Below are positions 42,498 to 51,488 of a stretch of 64,000 nucleotides of DNA, piece after piece; positions within the stretch are counted from its first letter, which is position 1, and every line of letters starts with the position of its first letter. Under the pieces are notes generated by a model. The model ran no database searches and was not told where the DNA came from. It saw only the letters and a program-made list of their open reading frames with translations. This DNA comes from Beduinella massiliensis (GTDB taxonomy: Bacteria > Bacillota > Clostridia > Christensenellales > Aristaeellaceae), in the NCBI RefSeq assembly GCF_900199405.1, contig NZ_LT963430.1, forward strand, positions 1,116,001 to 1,180,000, in the 5' to 3' direction. The position numbers and the translations under genes were made by a program.

Positions 42498-44285
42498 ATG
42501 GACATTCAAAACAACCCGCTGATTACGCGTTCGGACTTTGAACGCGCTGCGCTTGACATGCTCGCCCCGCTCGAGCCGCTGCTGAGCGAGGGCTGCGCGC
42601 GGCTGAACCTGGGCGAGACGGGCGCCGTCTATCCCGCGGACATCGCGGAGATGGAGGCGTTCTCGCGCCCGCTTTGGGCGATCGTGCCCATGCTCGTTTC
42701 GAAAAGCCCGGCGGCTGAGCCGCTGTGGAAGCGGTGGCGCGAGGGGCTGAAGAACGGCACCGATCCCGCGCACCCAGAATACTGGGGCGACATCGGCCCC
42801 TTCGACCAGCGCATGGTCGAGATGGCGGTCATGGGCATGGCGCTCTGCCTCGTGCCGGAGCGCTTCCTGGGCGATCTGCCCCCGAAGGCGCAGGACGACG
42901 TCTGCCGCTGGCTTGGGCAGATCAACGCGCACGACATGCCGAAGAACAACTGGCGCTTCTTCCGCGTGCTGGTGAACTGCGGCTTCATGCTCTGCGGCAG
43001 GCCCTACGATCGGGCGCGGCTGGACGAGGACCTCGCCCTGGTGGAAAGCCATTACGAGGGACAGGGCTGGTACTACGATTACGAGACGCAGCGCGACTAC
43101 TACACGCCCTGGGCGTTTCATTACTACGGGCTGATCTATGCCATCGCGATGAAGGATCGCGACCCCGAGCGCGCGGAGCGCTTTAAGGATCGCGCGCGCC
43201 TGTTCGCTCCGCAGTTTGCGGCCTGGTTTTCAGCCGACGGCGCGGCGCTGCCGTTCGGCCGCAGCCTGACCTACCGCTTCGCGCAAAGCGCATTCTTCGC
43301 GGCCATGGCCGCCGCGGGCGTGGAGGCGCCGGGGCTTGGTATGGGCGAGATCAAGCACATCCTGCTGCAAAATATGCGCTGGTGGCTGAAGCGGCCGATC
43401 TTCACGCGCGACGGCGTGCTGACCATCGGCTACGGTTACCCGAACCTCATCATGGGCGAGGGATACAACGCCTTCGGCTCGGCCTATTGGGCGATGAAGT
43501 CGTTCGCCCCGCTGATGCTGCCGGGGGATCATCCTTTCTGGAAAAGCGAGGAGCGGCCCTACACGCCGCCCCGGAAGCTTCTGGAGGAGATGGCGCGCAT
43601 GCTGATCGTGCGCGACGAGCAAAACCTGCACGTGCAGGCGTTTACCGCGGGGCAGCACTGCAAGGAGCACGCGCACGACGAGGCCAAGTACGAGAAGTTC
43701 GTTTACTCCACGGCCTTCGCGTTCAGCGTGCCCAAGAGCGCCAAGCTCTACAAGTGCGGCGCGTTTGACAGCATGCTGGCGGTCAGCGAGGACGGCGTGA
43801 GCTACCACGCGCGCTACGGCTGCGATGCTTTCGAGCTGACGGAGACGGAGGTGCGCTCGACCTGGCGTCCGTTTGCGGGCGTCACGGTTTCCACGAGGGT
43901 GATCCCGATGGGCGACTGGCACGTGCGCGTGCAGCGCATCGTGACCGACCGGCCGCTGAAGGTGGCGGAGGGTGGCTTCGCCATTCGCCGCGAGGACGGC
44001 AGGGTGCGCCCGCAGGAAGAGACGGGGAAGGATTTTGCGGTCGTGAAGGCCCCCTGGGGCGTGAGCGGCGTGCGCGCGCTGCGCGGCTTTGGGGCGGCGC
44101 AGGTCACCCAGCCGGAGCCCAACACCAACCTGCTCTACCCGCGCACGCTGCTTCCTTCGCTTGCGGCGGACGTTCCGGCGGGGGAGACGGTGCTGGTGAG
44201 CGCCGTGCTCGGCGCGGTGGTCGATGGAGAACAAAAGTGGGCGGACATGCCACAGGAGGTTTTGACGTATGCAGCAGTGGATTGA
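42498..44285 (+). CDS. DUF2264-domain protein
   Basis: A 595-aa protein of the DUF2264 family, recognised from its N-terminal NPLITRSDFERAALDMLAPLEPLLSEGCARLNLGETG and the later PKNNWRFFRVLVNCGFMLCGRPYD, YYDYETQRDYYTPWAFHYYGLIYA and GEGYNAFGSAYWAMKSF segments. The fold is probably an alpha/alpha toroid plus a beta-sandwich, as in carbohydrate-active enzymes, but no activity is established to my knowledge. No signal peptide. The stop of the lyase is 2 bp upstream and its own 3' end overlaps the GH88 gene by 17 bp, so the three act together. Confidence 0.85.
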   Translation: MDIQNNPLITRSDFERAALDMLAPLEPLLSEGCARLNLGETGAVYPADIAEMEAFSRPLWAIVPMLVSKSPAAEPLWKRWREGLKNGTDPAHPEYWGDIGPFDQRMVEMAVMGMALCLVPERFLGDLPPKAQDDVCRWLGQINAHDMPKNNWRFFRVLVNCGFMLCGRPYDRARLDEDLALVESHYEGQGWYYDYETQRDYYTPWAFHYYGLIYAIAMKDRDPERAERFKDRARLFAPQFAAWFSADGAALPFGRSLTYRFAQSAFFAAMAAAGVEAPGLGMGEIKHILLQNMRWWLKRPIFTRDGVLTIGYGYPNLIMGEGYNAFGSAYWAMKSFAPLMLPGDHPFWKSEERPYTPPRKLLEEMARMLIVRDEQNLHVQAFTAGQHCKEHAHDEAKYEKFVYSTAFAFSVPKSAKLYKCGAFDSMLAVSEDGVSYHARYGCDAFELTETEVRSTWRPFAGVTVSTRVIPMGDWHVRVQRIVTDRPLKVAEGGFAIRREDGRVRPQEETGKDFAVVKAPWGVSGVRALRGFGAAQVTQPEPNTNLLYPRTLLPSLAADVPAGETVLVSAVLGAVVDGEQKWADMPQEVLTYAAVD

Positions 44286-45387
44286 CGAGGCCTGGGAGAA
44301 GATCGTCGGAAAGTTTACGGCTTCCAGCGAGCTGGCGGCGCGCATGGAGCTGATCCCCTATAAGAGCGAAAACGGAACCTGGATCGCCTCGCCCTTTGAC
44401 GGCGACAGCTGGTGGACGAACGGCTTCTGGCCCGCGCTCATGTGGCAGCTCTACGCGGGTACGAAGGACGAACGTTTCCTGCGGGAGGCGCGCCGGGTGG
44501 AAAAGCTGCTGCAGAAGGAGCTGATGAGCTTCGAGCTGCTCAACCACGACGTGGGCTTCATGTACTTGCTCTCGTCCGGCGCGGACTATAAGCTGACCGG
44601 CAGCGACGAGGCGCGGCGCGATACGCTGCACGCGGCGACGATTCTCGCCGGGCGCTTTAACCCCACGGGCTTTATCCGCGCCTGGGGGCAGAAGGGACGC
44701 GAGGGCTGGGCGATCGTGGACTGTATGATGAATTTGGCGCTGCTTTACTGGGCGCACGAGCAGACGGGCGATCCGCGTTTTCTCAAGATCGCGCGCACGC
44801 ACGCCGACACGACCATGCGCTGCTTTGTGCGGCCCGACGGTTCGTGCAACCACATCGTCATCTTCGACCCGGAGACGGGCGAGATGCTCGACGCGCCGGG
44901 CGGCCAGGGCTACTGTGCGGGCTCCTCGTGGTCGCGTGGCCAGTCTTGGGCGCTTTACGGGTTCGTCATCAGCTACCTGCACACGGGAGACGCGCGCTAT
45001 CTGGATACGGCCAAGCGCGTGGCGCACTACTTCATCTCCAACATCCGCGCGGACGGACTGATCGACTGCGATTTCCGTCAGCCCAAGGAACCGCAAAAGC
45101 TCGACAACATCGCCAGCGCCTGCGCTGCCTGCGGCCTGCTGGAGTTGGCGGACTGCGTAGGCGAACACGAGCAGGCGATGTACCGGGACGCCGCCGTGCG
45201 CATGCTCCGCGCGCTTTGCGAGAGCTGCGCCGACTGGTCGGATCGGTGCCAGGGCATCCTGACGCGCTGCACCGCCGCCTATCACGAGGACGGCGCGGGG
45301 CAGGAGACGAACATCACCTACGGCGATTACTTCTTCGTGGAGGCCATCGCCAAGCTGCGCGGCACCGACCCGATGCTGTGGAAGTAA
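44269..45387 (+). CDS. Unsaturated glucuronyl hydrolase, glycoside hydrolase family 88
   Basis: A 372-aa enzyme that removes 4,5-unsaturated uronate residues left by polysaccharide lyases. It shows the GH88 alpha/alpha-barrel pattern with SWWTNGFWPALMWQLY, the D94 in LLNHDVGF and D151 in WAIVDCMMNL corresponding to the catalytic pair of the family, and SSWSRGQSWALYGF later. No signal peptide, so it is cytoplasmic. AGGAGG lies within the DUF2264 coding end. It completes the lyase-to-monosaccharide route of the locus. Confidence 0.95.
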   Translation: MQQWIDEAWEKIVGKFTASSELAARMELIPYKSENGTWIASPFDGDSWWTNGFWPALMWQLYAGTKDERFLREARRVEKLLQKELMSFELLNHDVGFMYLLSSGADYKLTGSDEARRDTLHAATILAGRFNPTGFIRAWGQKGREGWAIVDCMMNLALLYWAHEQTGDPRFLKIARTHADTTMRCFVRPDGSCNHIVIFDPETGEMLDAPGGQGYCAGSSWSRGQSWALYGFVISYLHTGDARYLDTAKRVAHYFISNIRADGLIDCDFRQPKEPQKLDNIASACAACGLLELADCVGEHEQAMYRDAAVRMLRALCESCADWSDRCQGILTRCTAAYHEDGAGQETNITYGDYFFVEAIAKLRGTDPMLWK

Positions 45388-45395
45388 AATAGCAA

Positions 45396-45427
45396 GGCCC
45401 GCCGCGAGCAAAAGCTCGCGGCGGGCC
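45396..45427 (+). terminator. Strong hairpin at the end of the polysaccharide operon
   Basis: A perfect 14-bp stem GGCCCGCCGCGAGC/GCTCGCGGCGGGCC with an AAAA loop, and weak GCAAG/CTTGC pairing outside. It has no T run on either side, so it may stabilise the 3' end more than terminate. Confidence 0.65.
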
Positions 45428-45490
45428 GCTTGCGTAATCGTGGATGCGAAAAGCGGGATTTCTTTAAGCGGCAAAACGGAAGGGCGATGC

Positions 45491-46177
45491 TTAGAGGAGG
45501 ACGCCGTCCTGTACCGTGATGACGCGGCTGCTGCTCTTTGCGGCCTCCGGGGAATGCGTGACCATGAGGATCGTCTGGCCGCCGCTTTGATGAATTTCCC
45601 GCAGCAGGCGCATGATCTCAGCGCCGGTCCTGCTGTCTAGGTTTCCGGTGGGTTCGTCGGCAAAGAGGATTTCCGGCCCCGCGATCAGGGCGCGGGCGAT
45701 GGCCACGCGTTGCTGCTGACCGCCGGATAGTTCGCGGGGCGTATGCTTTCGGCGATCGGACAGGCCGACGACCTCTAAAATGTCGTTGAGCCGCTTTTGG
45801 TATCCCCCCATCTTTTTGCCGTCCAACAGCAGCGGCAGCAGGACGTTTTCTTCGACGTTCAGATTCGGAATGAGATTGTAAAACTGAAAGACAAAACCGA
45901 TCTTTTGGCGCCTGATACGGCTCATCCTTTCGTCGTCGAGCCGGGATATGTCCATTCCGTTTAGGAGGACGTGCCCGCAGGTGGGGACATCCAGCCCGCC
46001 GAGGATATAGAGCAGAGTGCTCTTTCCAGAACCGGATGGCCCCATGATCGAGACGAATTCCCCCTGCATGATTTTAAGCGAAATATCCTTGAGTACCTTT
46101 GTCGTAGCGCCGCCCAGATGAAAGTCCTTGACGATGTGTTTGGCCTCGACGGCGGCCGGACCGATTTCCTGTTTCAT
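45491..46177 (-). CDS. ABC transporter ATP-binding protein, LolD/MacB type
   Basis: A 228-aa ATPase with Walker [10 protein letters not shown], signature LSGGQQQR, Walker [12 protein letters not shown] and switch THS. It is of the class that drives FtsX-type permeases (mechanotransmission rather than classical transport). GGAGG precedes the ATG. It follows the FtsX gene by 22 bp and is the last gene of an operon with a two-component system. Confidence 0.94.
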   Translation of the reverse strand: MKQEIGPAAVEAKHIVKDFHLGGATTKVLKDISLKIMQGEFVSIMGPSGSGKSTLLYILGGLDVPTCGHVLLNGMDISRLDDERMSRIRRQKIGFVFQFYNLIPNLNVEENVLLPLLLDGKKMGGYQKRLNDILEVVGLSDRRKHTPRELSGGQQQRVAIARALIAGPEILFADEPTGNLDSRTGAEIMRLLREIHQSGGQTILMVTHSPEAAKSSSRVITVQDGVLL

Positions 46178-46199
46178 TTGAGCTCCTCCTCAATTTACG

Positions 46200-48674
46200 T
46201 CATTCAAACTTGATTTCCTCCGCCAGTTTCATACGGCGGCTCTTCATAATAGGAACCATTGAGCCGAGCAGCGTAACGAAGACGCCCATGACGCCCGCTT
46301 TTAGGAATACGGCCCCGTCAAGCTTTGGCACCATGGAAACTTTGGGGCCCGCCACGAGGAAAATCGTCTGAATCTCCATATACGAAACGAAGATGGCAAG
46401 AACTGCGCCGATCAGGCCCGACGAGAAGCCTTCGATCAGGCTGATCTTGATATTTTGCCGGTCGGAAAGGCCTACCGACTTGTACATGGCGATGCTGCGC
46501 CGCCTTTGCAGGTATTGGATAAGCAGGTTGTTGACGACGCCCACGGCCGCCAGAAGCAAAATGAAGTAGGTCATGCTGTGCATGGGTTGTAAAAACGCCC
46601 CTACGGTAGAAAGCGCGTCCGCGTTAAACTCCGCCACCGTCCGGCTCCAGTTTGAGGTGTCGCCAAACAAAGCGCGAATCTGTACCATGACCGCGTCCGC
46701 GTCTGCCGCGGTATAGGCAAGAAAGTCGTAAGCGCTTGCGCCGAAGTCGGAGACCGCGTAAGAGGCGGCGATCACCGCCTCTACGTCTGTAGCTCTCGAC
46801 TTGAAGCTGCCTACGATCCGGTAGGCGTATTGTCCGCCGCCACAGGTCAGCGCCAGCGTATCTCCCACGGAGAATTGCATGCGCTTCATGCAATCCTCGC
46901 TTAACAGGAGGGCGCGCTCATTGGAAAAGGCCGCGATCGCCTCTTCTTTCATGTTCCTTTCCGTAAAGTTGAGCGCCAGCATAGAACAGTACGCGGCAAG
47001 GTTGTCGGTCGCCTCCAACCGGCTCAGGGTCTTCCCATTTGCCTGCATCTGGTTTTTATACACATGGAGGGGAAGCACCGTTTCAATTCCGTCTATCTCC
47101 TGAACCTGCTTTACAAAGTCCGGCTCCATGTGCCCGTCCGCAAAGCCCTGCAGTTCCGCGCCTTGAAACACGTCGGTGATATACGTGGTTACGAAGTTTC
47201 CCACCACGGTGATGGCGATCACGGCGGAAATGCTGATGAACAGCAGCGTAATGTTTTGGGCGGTGTTTTTGTTGTCGCGCATGTTTCGGGCGGCCAGCCG
47301 CCCCTCGTTTCCCAGAAGCGCGCCATAAAGCCTTTCCAACCCTTTGGAAGCCAGGTTTGTCAGGGAAGGAACGATGAACAGGGTGGCGGCGATCAGTCCG
47401 AGCAGGGAAAGACCGCCTGCCGGGTACAGCGCTTTTTCGGACGCCAGCTTCGGAAGCGCGATGGAAAGCCCGAAAAGCATCGCTCCGGCGCCGATGATAA
47501 TAGGTCTGGGAACGGACCTTTCTTCAACATGGCCCAAAACAACGTCTTTTACCGGCAAGCGGCTCGCCCTGCGCACCGGCAGCCAGGCGGAAAGCAGGGA
47601 TACGCTCACCGCGACGGTAACCGAGAGGGCTACCCCGAGCGGGGAGAGGATGATGGGAATTTCAATTCCCTGCGAGAGGGATTGTCCCATGCCTCGAAGG
47701 ATCAGCTTTAAAGCCCATGCGCCCGCTGGAAGGCCAAGAAGGCTGCCCAGAATGCCGTAGAGCATGCTTTCCGACAGCAGAATACGGGTGACCGCCTTTT
47801 GCGTCGCGCCGACGCTTCGGAATGTGCCGATGGCCGGCAGACGGTCTAAGGTGATGACCTTGTAGCTGCTGTAAATGATAAAGACGCTCATGGTCAGCGA
47901 GAAAAAACTGATCAGGAAGAAGGGCATGGATTTTTGCCGGGCGTCTGAAGCGATCTGCGCTTCGTTTACCACCTCGGCTACGTGGTATGCGTAGGCCGGC
48001 AGCGCCGACGTCAACGTTTCCTTTAGCGCGGCGGTTGTGGTTCCTTTGGTGGGTTCGACCAGAATTTCCGTGTATCCTTCCGTTTCACCTGACAGCTCAA
48101 AGAGCGTGGAGAGAGGGATCAGAACCGTCGCGCCTCTTGTATGACGAAGGAAAACCGTATCATACGCGGCGATACCGGCAACCTCTAGGGATACGGGTTC
48201 TCCGCCGACTTGCAGGATAACGGTATCCCCCTGCTGAATGCCGTACTTGGACGCAAAGCGGTCGGGCAGGATCACCTGATAGCCGGAAAAATCTGTGATT
48301 TCTTCGCCGTTTGCCAGGCGGGGCGGGTTGATCCTGGCGAGCTGGGACAGGTCGCATGCGACCAGATCGATGGTTTCATAGTAGCCGTTTTCATGGTAGA
48401 GCGCGGATTCCTTCAGGATGCCGGCGCTGGTGTGAATCTGGGGCAATTCCGGGAGGACGCCGGCGTCGATCCGTCCTTCGGCGGCGGTGATGGAAAGCGT
48501 AGCGCTTCCGGCCATGCCGCGCGCCATTTTCCGCTGGGCGCTTTCGTACGACGCGCCAATGGAGAACGATACCAACAGCAGGGACGCCGAGAGGACGATA
48601 GACAGCAGCATCACGGCGGTTCTCGTCTTTTTTTCCCGAATGTTCGTAAAAATGTACTTGAAAAGGATTTTCAA
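46200..48674 (-). CDS. FtsX-type ABC transporter permease, two-domain
   Basis: An 824-aa membrane protein with two FtsX modules: an N-terminal helix and large extracellular part, three helices around 260-375, two further hydrophobic segments around 400-450, another N-terminal-like helix around 475-500 with a second extracellular part, and three terminal helices. The start is a TTG overlapping the stop codon of the FMN-binding protein gene by 4 bp. It works with the adjacent LolD-like ATPase, perhaps in lipid, lipoprotein or antimicrobial peptide handling. The substrate is unknown. Confidence 0.87.
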   Translation of the reverse strand: MKILFKYIFTNIREKKTRTAVMLLSIVLSASLLLVSFSIGASYESAQRKMARGMAGSATLSITAAEGRIDAGVLPELPQIHTSAGILKESALYHENGYYETIDLVACDLSQLARINPPRLANGEEITDFSGYQVILPDRFASKYGIQQGDTVILQVGGEPVSLEVAGIAAYDTVFLRHTRGATVLIPLSTLFELSGETEGYTEILVEPTKGTTTAALKETLTSALPAYAYHVAEVVNEAQIASDARQKSMPFFLISFFSLTMSVFIIYSSYKVITLDRLPAIGTFRSVGATQKAVTRILLSESMLYGILGSLLGLPAGAWALKLILRGMGQSLSQGIEIPIILSPLGVALSVTVAVSVSLLSAWLPVRRASRLPVKDVVLGHVEERSVPRPIIIGAGAMLFGLSIALPKLASEKALYPAGGLSLLGLIAATLFIVPSLTNLASKGLERLYGALLGNEGRLAARNMRDNKNTAQNITLLFISISAVIAITVVGNFVTTYITDVFQGAELQGFADGHMEPDFVKQVQEIDGIETVLPLHVYKNQMQANGKTLSRLEATDNLAAYCSMLALNFTERNMKEEAIAAFSNERALLLSEDCMKRMQFSVGDTLALTCGGGQYAYRIVGSFKSRATDVEAVIAASYAVSDFGASAYDFLAYTAADADAVMVQIRALFGDTSNWSRTVAEFNADALSTVGAFLQPMHSMTYFILLLAAVGVVNNLLIQYLQRRRSIAMYKSVGLSDRQNIKISLIEGFSSGLIGAVLAIFVSYMEIQTIFLVAGPKVSMVPKLDGAVFLKAGVMGVFVTLLGSMVPIMKSRRMKLAEEIKFE

Positions 48675-49087
48675 TCAGACACCTGCTTTCCGTCGTCGGG
48701 CCTTTCAGCCCCATGCAATGCGTTTTCGATTGCCTTTAGCACGGTGCGGCTGGTGAGCGTCGCGCCGGAGACCGAATCGACCTGAAGCGATTGCTTTGCG
48801 CGAACCGCTTCGGCTATTTGTTCGGCCTGCTTCCTGTACGATGCCTTATGCTCCATGACCTCAATGCCGGATATTTTGTGGTCGTGAATCTCGACTTGTA
48901 CGACGGCGAAGAGAATTTTGTTTTGGCATACACCGATGTATTCGCCGTCGGCTGCCGTGCCCAGATCGGCGGTTCCAACCTGTAAAGGCTGCGGCCGCAG
49001 CAGAAACGCTACGAGAACAAATTCGAGTATGAACGCGGCCGCCGCTGCAATGAAGCAGGGGAGTGCCTTTTTTAACCTCGCTTTCAT
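48671..49087 (-). CDS. Membrane-anchored FMN-binding domain protein
   Basis: A 138-aa protein with an N-terminal transmembrane segment (about 9-30) and an extracellular FMN-binding domain. The C-terminal DSVSGATLTSRTVLKAIENAL contains the SGAT(L)TS pattern in which ApbE-type transferases attach FMN covalently to a Thr/Ser. The ATG at 49087 lies 6 nt after GGAGGTG; a GTG 9 nt upstream overlaps the ribosome-binding site. It precedes the FtsX gene in the operon, an uncommon partnership implying redox coupling. No ApbE gene is in the window. Confidence 0.85.
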   Translation of the reverse strand: MKARLKKALPCFIAAAAAFILEFVLVAFLLRPQPLQVGTADLGTAADGEYIGVCQNKILFAVVQVEIHDHKISGIEVMEHKASYRKQAEQIAEAVRAKQSLQVDSVSGATLTSRTVLKAIENALHGAERPDDGKQVSD

Positions 49088-49112
49088 GGATATCACCTCC
49101 TCATATCAAAAA

Positions 49113-49156
49113 AAGGTCGACAGCTATCACGATGTTCATGATAGACTGTCGACCTT
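49113..49156 (-). terminator. Terminator between the sensor kinase and FMN-binding genes
   Basis: On the minus strand AAGGTCGACAG and CTGTCGACCTT, with inner CTATCA/TGATAG pairing, form a long hairpin followed by TTTTTTT. It would separate kinase transcripts from the transporter genes or allow attenuation. Confidence 0.85.
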
Positions 49157-49176
49157 AATTCAGCTTTCAGGTAACC

Positions 49177-50598
49177 TTAATGAACCTTAACGCCTGGAAA
49201 ATGGATCTCAAACGTAGTCCCGACCGCAGGCGTGCTGAAAACACAGAGCGTGCCGCCGTGAAGCTCGAGGATATCCCTGGCGATCGCCAACCCCAACCCG
49301 GTTCCTTCCGGCTTTTGCCGGGTGTCCGCGCCCCGATAGTAACGGTCAAAGAGATGGTCGAGGGTTTCGGCGTCGATGCCTTTTCCGTTGTCAGCGACCT
49401 GAAGGGTGAGCGCGGTTTCCGTTGCAGATACGCGCAGGATCACTTCTGTGGCCTCGTCTCCGTGTACAAAGGCATTGATGATTAAATTGCGGAAGGCTCT
49501 GGTCAAAAGCGTCTGGTCGAAAGAAAAGGGAATGTCCTCTGCGTTGCTTTCAAAGTGAATGGTGCGCTTTTCATAATCCGGGGAGTTCAATATGTCGATC
49601 GCCAGCTCCCTGAGAAAGCGCACGATATTTCTTTTTTCCCGATTCAGCGGAAGCATGCCGTTCTTCAGCTGATAGGTCAGCTTCAGGTCGTCGATCAGCC
49701 TTTCCATATAGGAAACGTTTTTCAGGACGATCTCCCCATAACGGATGCGCTGTTTCTGGTCTTCGCCGCCGTTTTCCTTTAGGATCTCCGCATACCCTTT
49801 GATCGGGGAGAGCGGCGTTTTCAGGTCGTGCGTTATGTTGGCGATCCATTCATTGCGCAGCTTTTCAGTCTGCTCCCGTAGATGTTCGCTGGCCCTGATT
49901 TTTTCGTCCAGCGCATTGAAGCTGCCGTACAGGTCCTGAAAGACACCGTGCCGCTGAACAGGCGTGTAGCGCCGGGAGGCGATGTCTTCAATGGCGCTCA
50001 CCAGGCGCTTCATGGTCCCGGTTATAAAAAAGCCGTACAGGACGCCCGACAAAAGAACCGCTGCGACCAACACGGAAACGATGGGTAAAACAATGGCCTT
50101 TCCGCCGGAAAAACGGCTCTCGTTGACGTACATCGTGACGCCGGATACCCCTATGGGGAAAAACATCAGGTACACAAATTCCTTTTCCCCGGCGCAAACC
50201 GAACCGGAAAAGGCGGATAGCGGATCGCCGTTCAGCCGCCCATCCTTACAAAGCCGCAACAGCTCCGGGCCGGTATATGCGCTGGGGGCTCCCTCCGGCG
50301 TCTGGTAACGGAACACCTCGCTGCCGGAAGCGTCCAGAATCTGAATGCCGGCTTTAGAGGCTTGCAGCAGGTCTATTCCTTCCGGCTTAATCTGCGGCAC
50401 CTCATCGACAAAGAGAATCTGTCCCTTAAAGTCCTCTGCGAACACCCTGGGCCAATCGCTCCGTACGACCCGACCATCGGGCAATTCCACCGCGAACGTT
50501 CCAAAGAGCAGCCAACCTGCCAGTAGGAGGACGCAGAGCGAGGACACAAAGAAGATCAGGTAGATGTGGAATATGCTCAGGTAGCCCGACCGCTTCAT
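49177..50598 (-). CDS. Sensor histidine kinase
   Basis: A 473-aa kinase with a first transmembrane helix (about 10-32), a roughly 135-residue extracellular domain, a second helix (about 170-193), a HAMP-like linker, the dimerisation/phosphoacceptor domain with NITHDLKTPLSPIKGY (H257) and an ATPase domain with NLIINAFVHG, ADNGKGID and GTGLGLAI. Its stop is followed by a strong terminator. It begins one base after the response regulator stop and forms a pair with it, probably controlling the downstream FMN-binding/ABC-FtsX genes. Confidence 0.95.
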   Translation of the reverse strand: MKRSGYLSIFHIYLIFFVSSLCVLLLAGWLLFGTFAVELPDGRVVRSDWPRVFAEDFKGQILFVDEVPQIKPEGIDLLQASKAGIQILDASGSEVFRYQTPEGAPSAYTGPELLRLCKDGRLNGDPLSAFSGSVCAGEKEFVYLMFFPIGVSGVTMYVNESRFSGGKAIVLPIVSVLVAAVLLSGVLYGFFITGTMKRLVSAIEDIASRRYTPVQRHGVFQDLYGSFNALDEKIRASEHLREQTEKLRNEWIANITHDLKTPLSPIKGYAEILKENGGEDQKQRIRYGEIVLKNVSYMERLIDDLKLTYQLKNGMLPLNREKRNIVRFLRELAIDILNSPDYEKRTIHFESNAEDIPFSFDQTLLTRAFRNLIINAFVHGDEATEVILRVSATETALTLQVADNGKGIDAETLDHLFDRYYRGADTRQKPEGTGLGLAIARDILELHGGTLCVFSTPAVGTTFEIHFPGVKVH

Positions 50599-51309
50599 TT
50601 AATCAACCCGCCTTTTGAGCTTGTAACCCAGGCCCTTCACCGTGATAAGCTGCCGCGGGCTGGAGGGCGTGTCCTCGATTTTTTCCCGCAAATGCCGAAT
50701 ATGAACCATGATGGTGTTATCGCAGACGACGGCGTATTCGCCCCATACCTGCTCGTATATCCGCTCCTTGCTGATGATTTTGTCCGCGTTCTCCATGAGG
50801 TAGGAGAGCAGCAGGAACTCGCGTCCGGTCAGGGCGAGTTCTGCTCCGTCTTTATAGGCGCGGCAGCTATCCCGATCCACCGAAAGCGGCCCGGCGGTCA
50901 AAAGGGTTCGAGCCTCCCCGGAGGCGGCAGCCGGATATTGCTGACGGCGGAGCTGAGCCTTGATGCGGAATACAACCTCGCGCGGGCTGAAAGGTTTGGT
51001 GATGTAGTCGTCGCCGCCGCACGAAAGGCCCAGGATCTTATCTACATCGTCGTTTTTGGAGGAAAGGAATAAGATGGAGCAATAGGAAAAGGTGCGTATT
51101 TGCCTGCAAACTTCGAGCCCGTCGACGTCGGGCAGCATGATGTCCAGCACGACTACGTCCGGCTGAAACGTCCGGCAAGCAGCCAGAGCCTCCGCGCCGG
51201 TGAACGCCTTTTGAACGGAGCAGAAACCTTCTCTTCGCAGCACCTTTTCCAGCAGGTTCGCGATGTCCTTTTCATCGTCAACCAGCAGGATCCTGTTTTC
51301 CATTTTCAT
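50599..51309 (-). CDS. OmpR/PhoB-family response regulator
   Basis: A 236-aa regulator with a receiver domain (acidic D11/D12, phosphoacceptor D56 in DVVVLDIML, conserved K near KPFSPREVV) and a C-terminal winged-helix domain (LALTGREFLLLSYLMENADKIISKERIYEQVWGE...VHIRHLREKIE). Start 51309 is preferred, with GGAAAGG and AGGT upstream; a second ATG two codons later would fit equally well. It is encoded just upstream of its kinase. Confidence 0.95.
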   Translation of the reverse strand: MKMENRILLVDDEKDIANLLEKVLRREGFCSVQKAFTGAEALAACRTFQPDVVVLDIMLPDVDGLEVCRQIRTFSYCSILFLSSKNDDVDKILGLSCGGDDYITKPFSPREVVFRIKAQLRRQQYPAAASGEARTLLTAGPLSVDRDSCRAYKDGAELALTGREFLLLSYLMENADKIISKERIYEQVWGEYAVVCDNTIMVHIRHLREKIEDTPSSPRQLITVKGLGYKLKRRVD

Positions 51310-51488
51310 ACCTACCTTTCCTTCCAACTGGGTTTTCTCCCTGAAACGCTTAGCGCGGGCCGGTGAATCGCCGGACAGTACCGGGATACCATGCGGCGGT
51401 GTCCTGCTCTGCGGGCGAAGAAGCCCCTTCCCGCAAAGGGACGATCGTGCTACAATGGGTTCAATCAAAAGACAGGGAGGAACCCACC

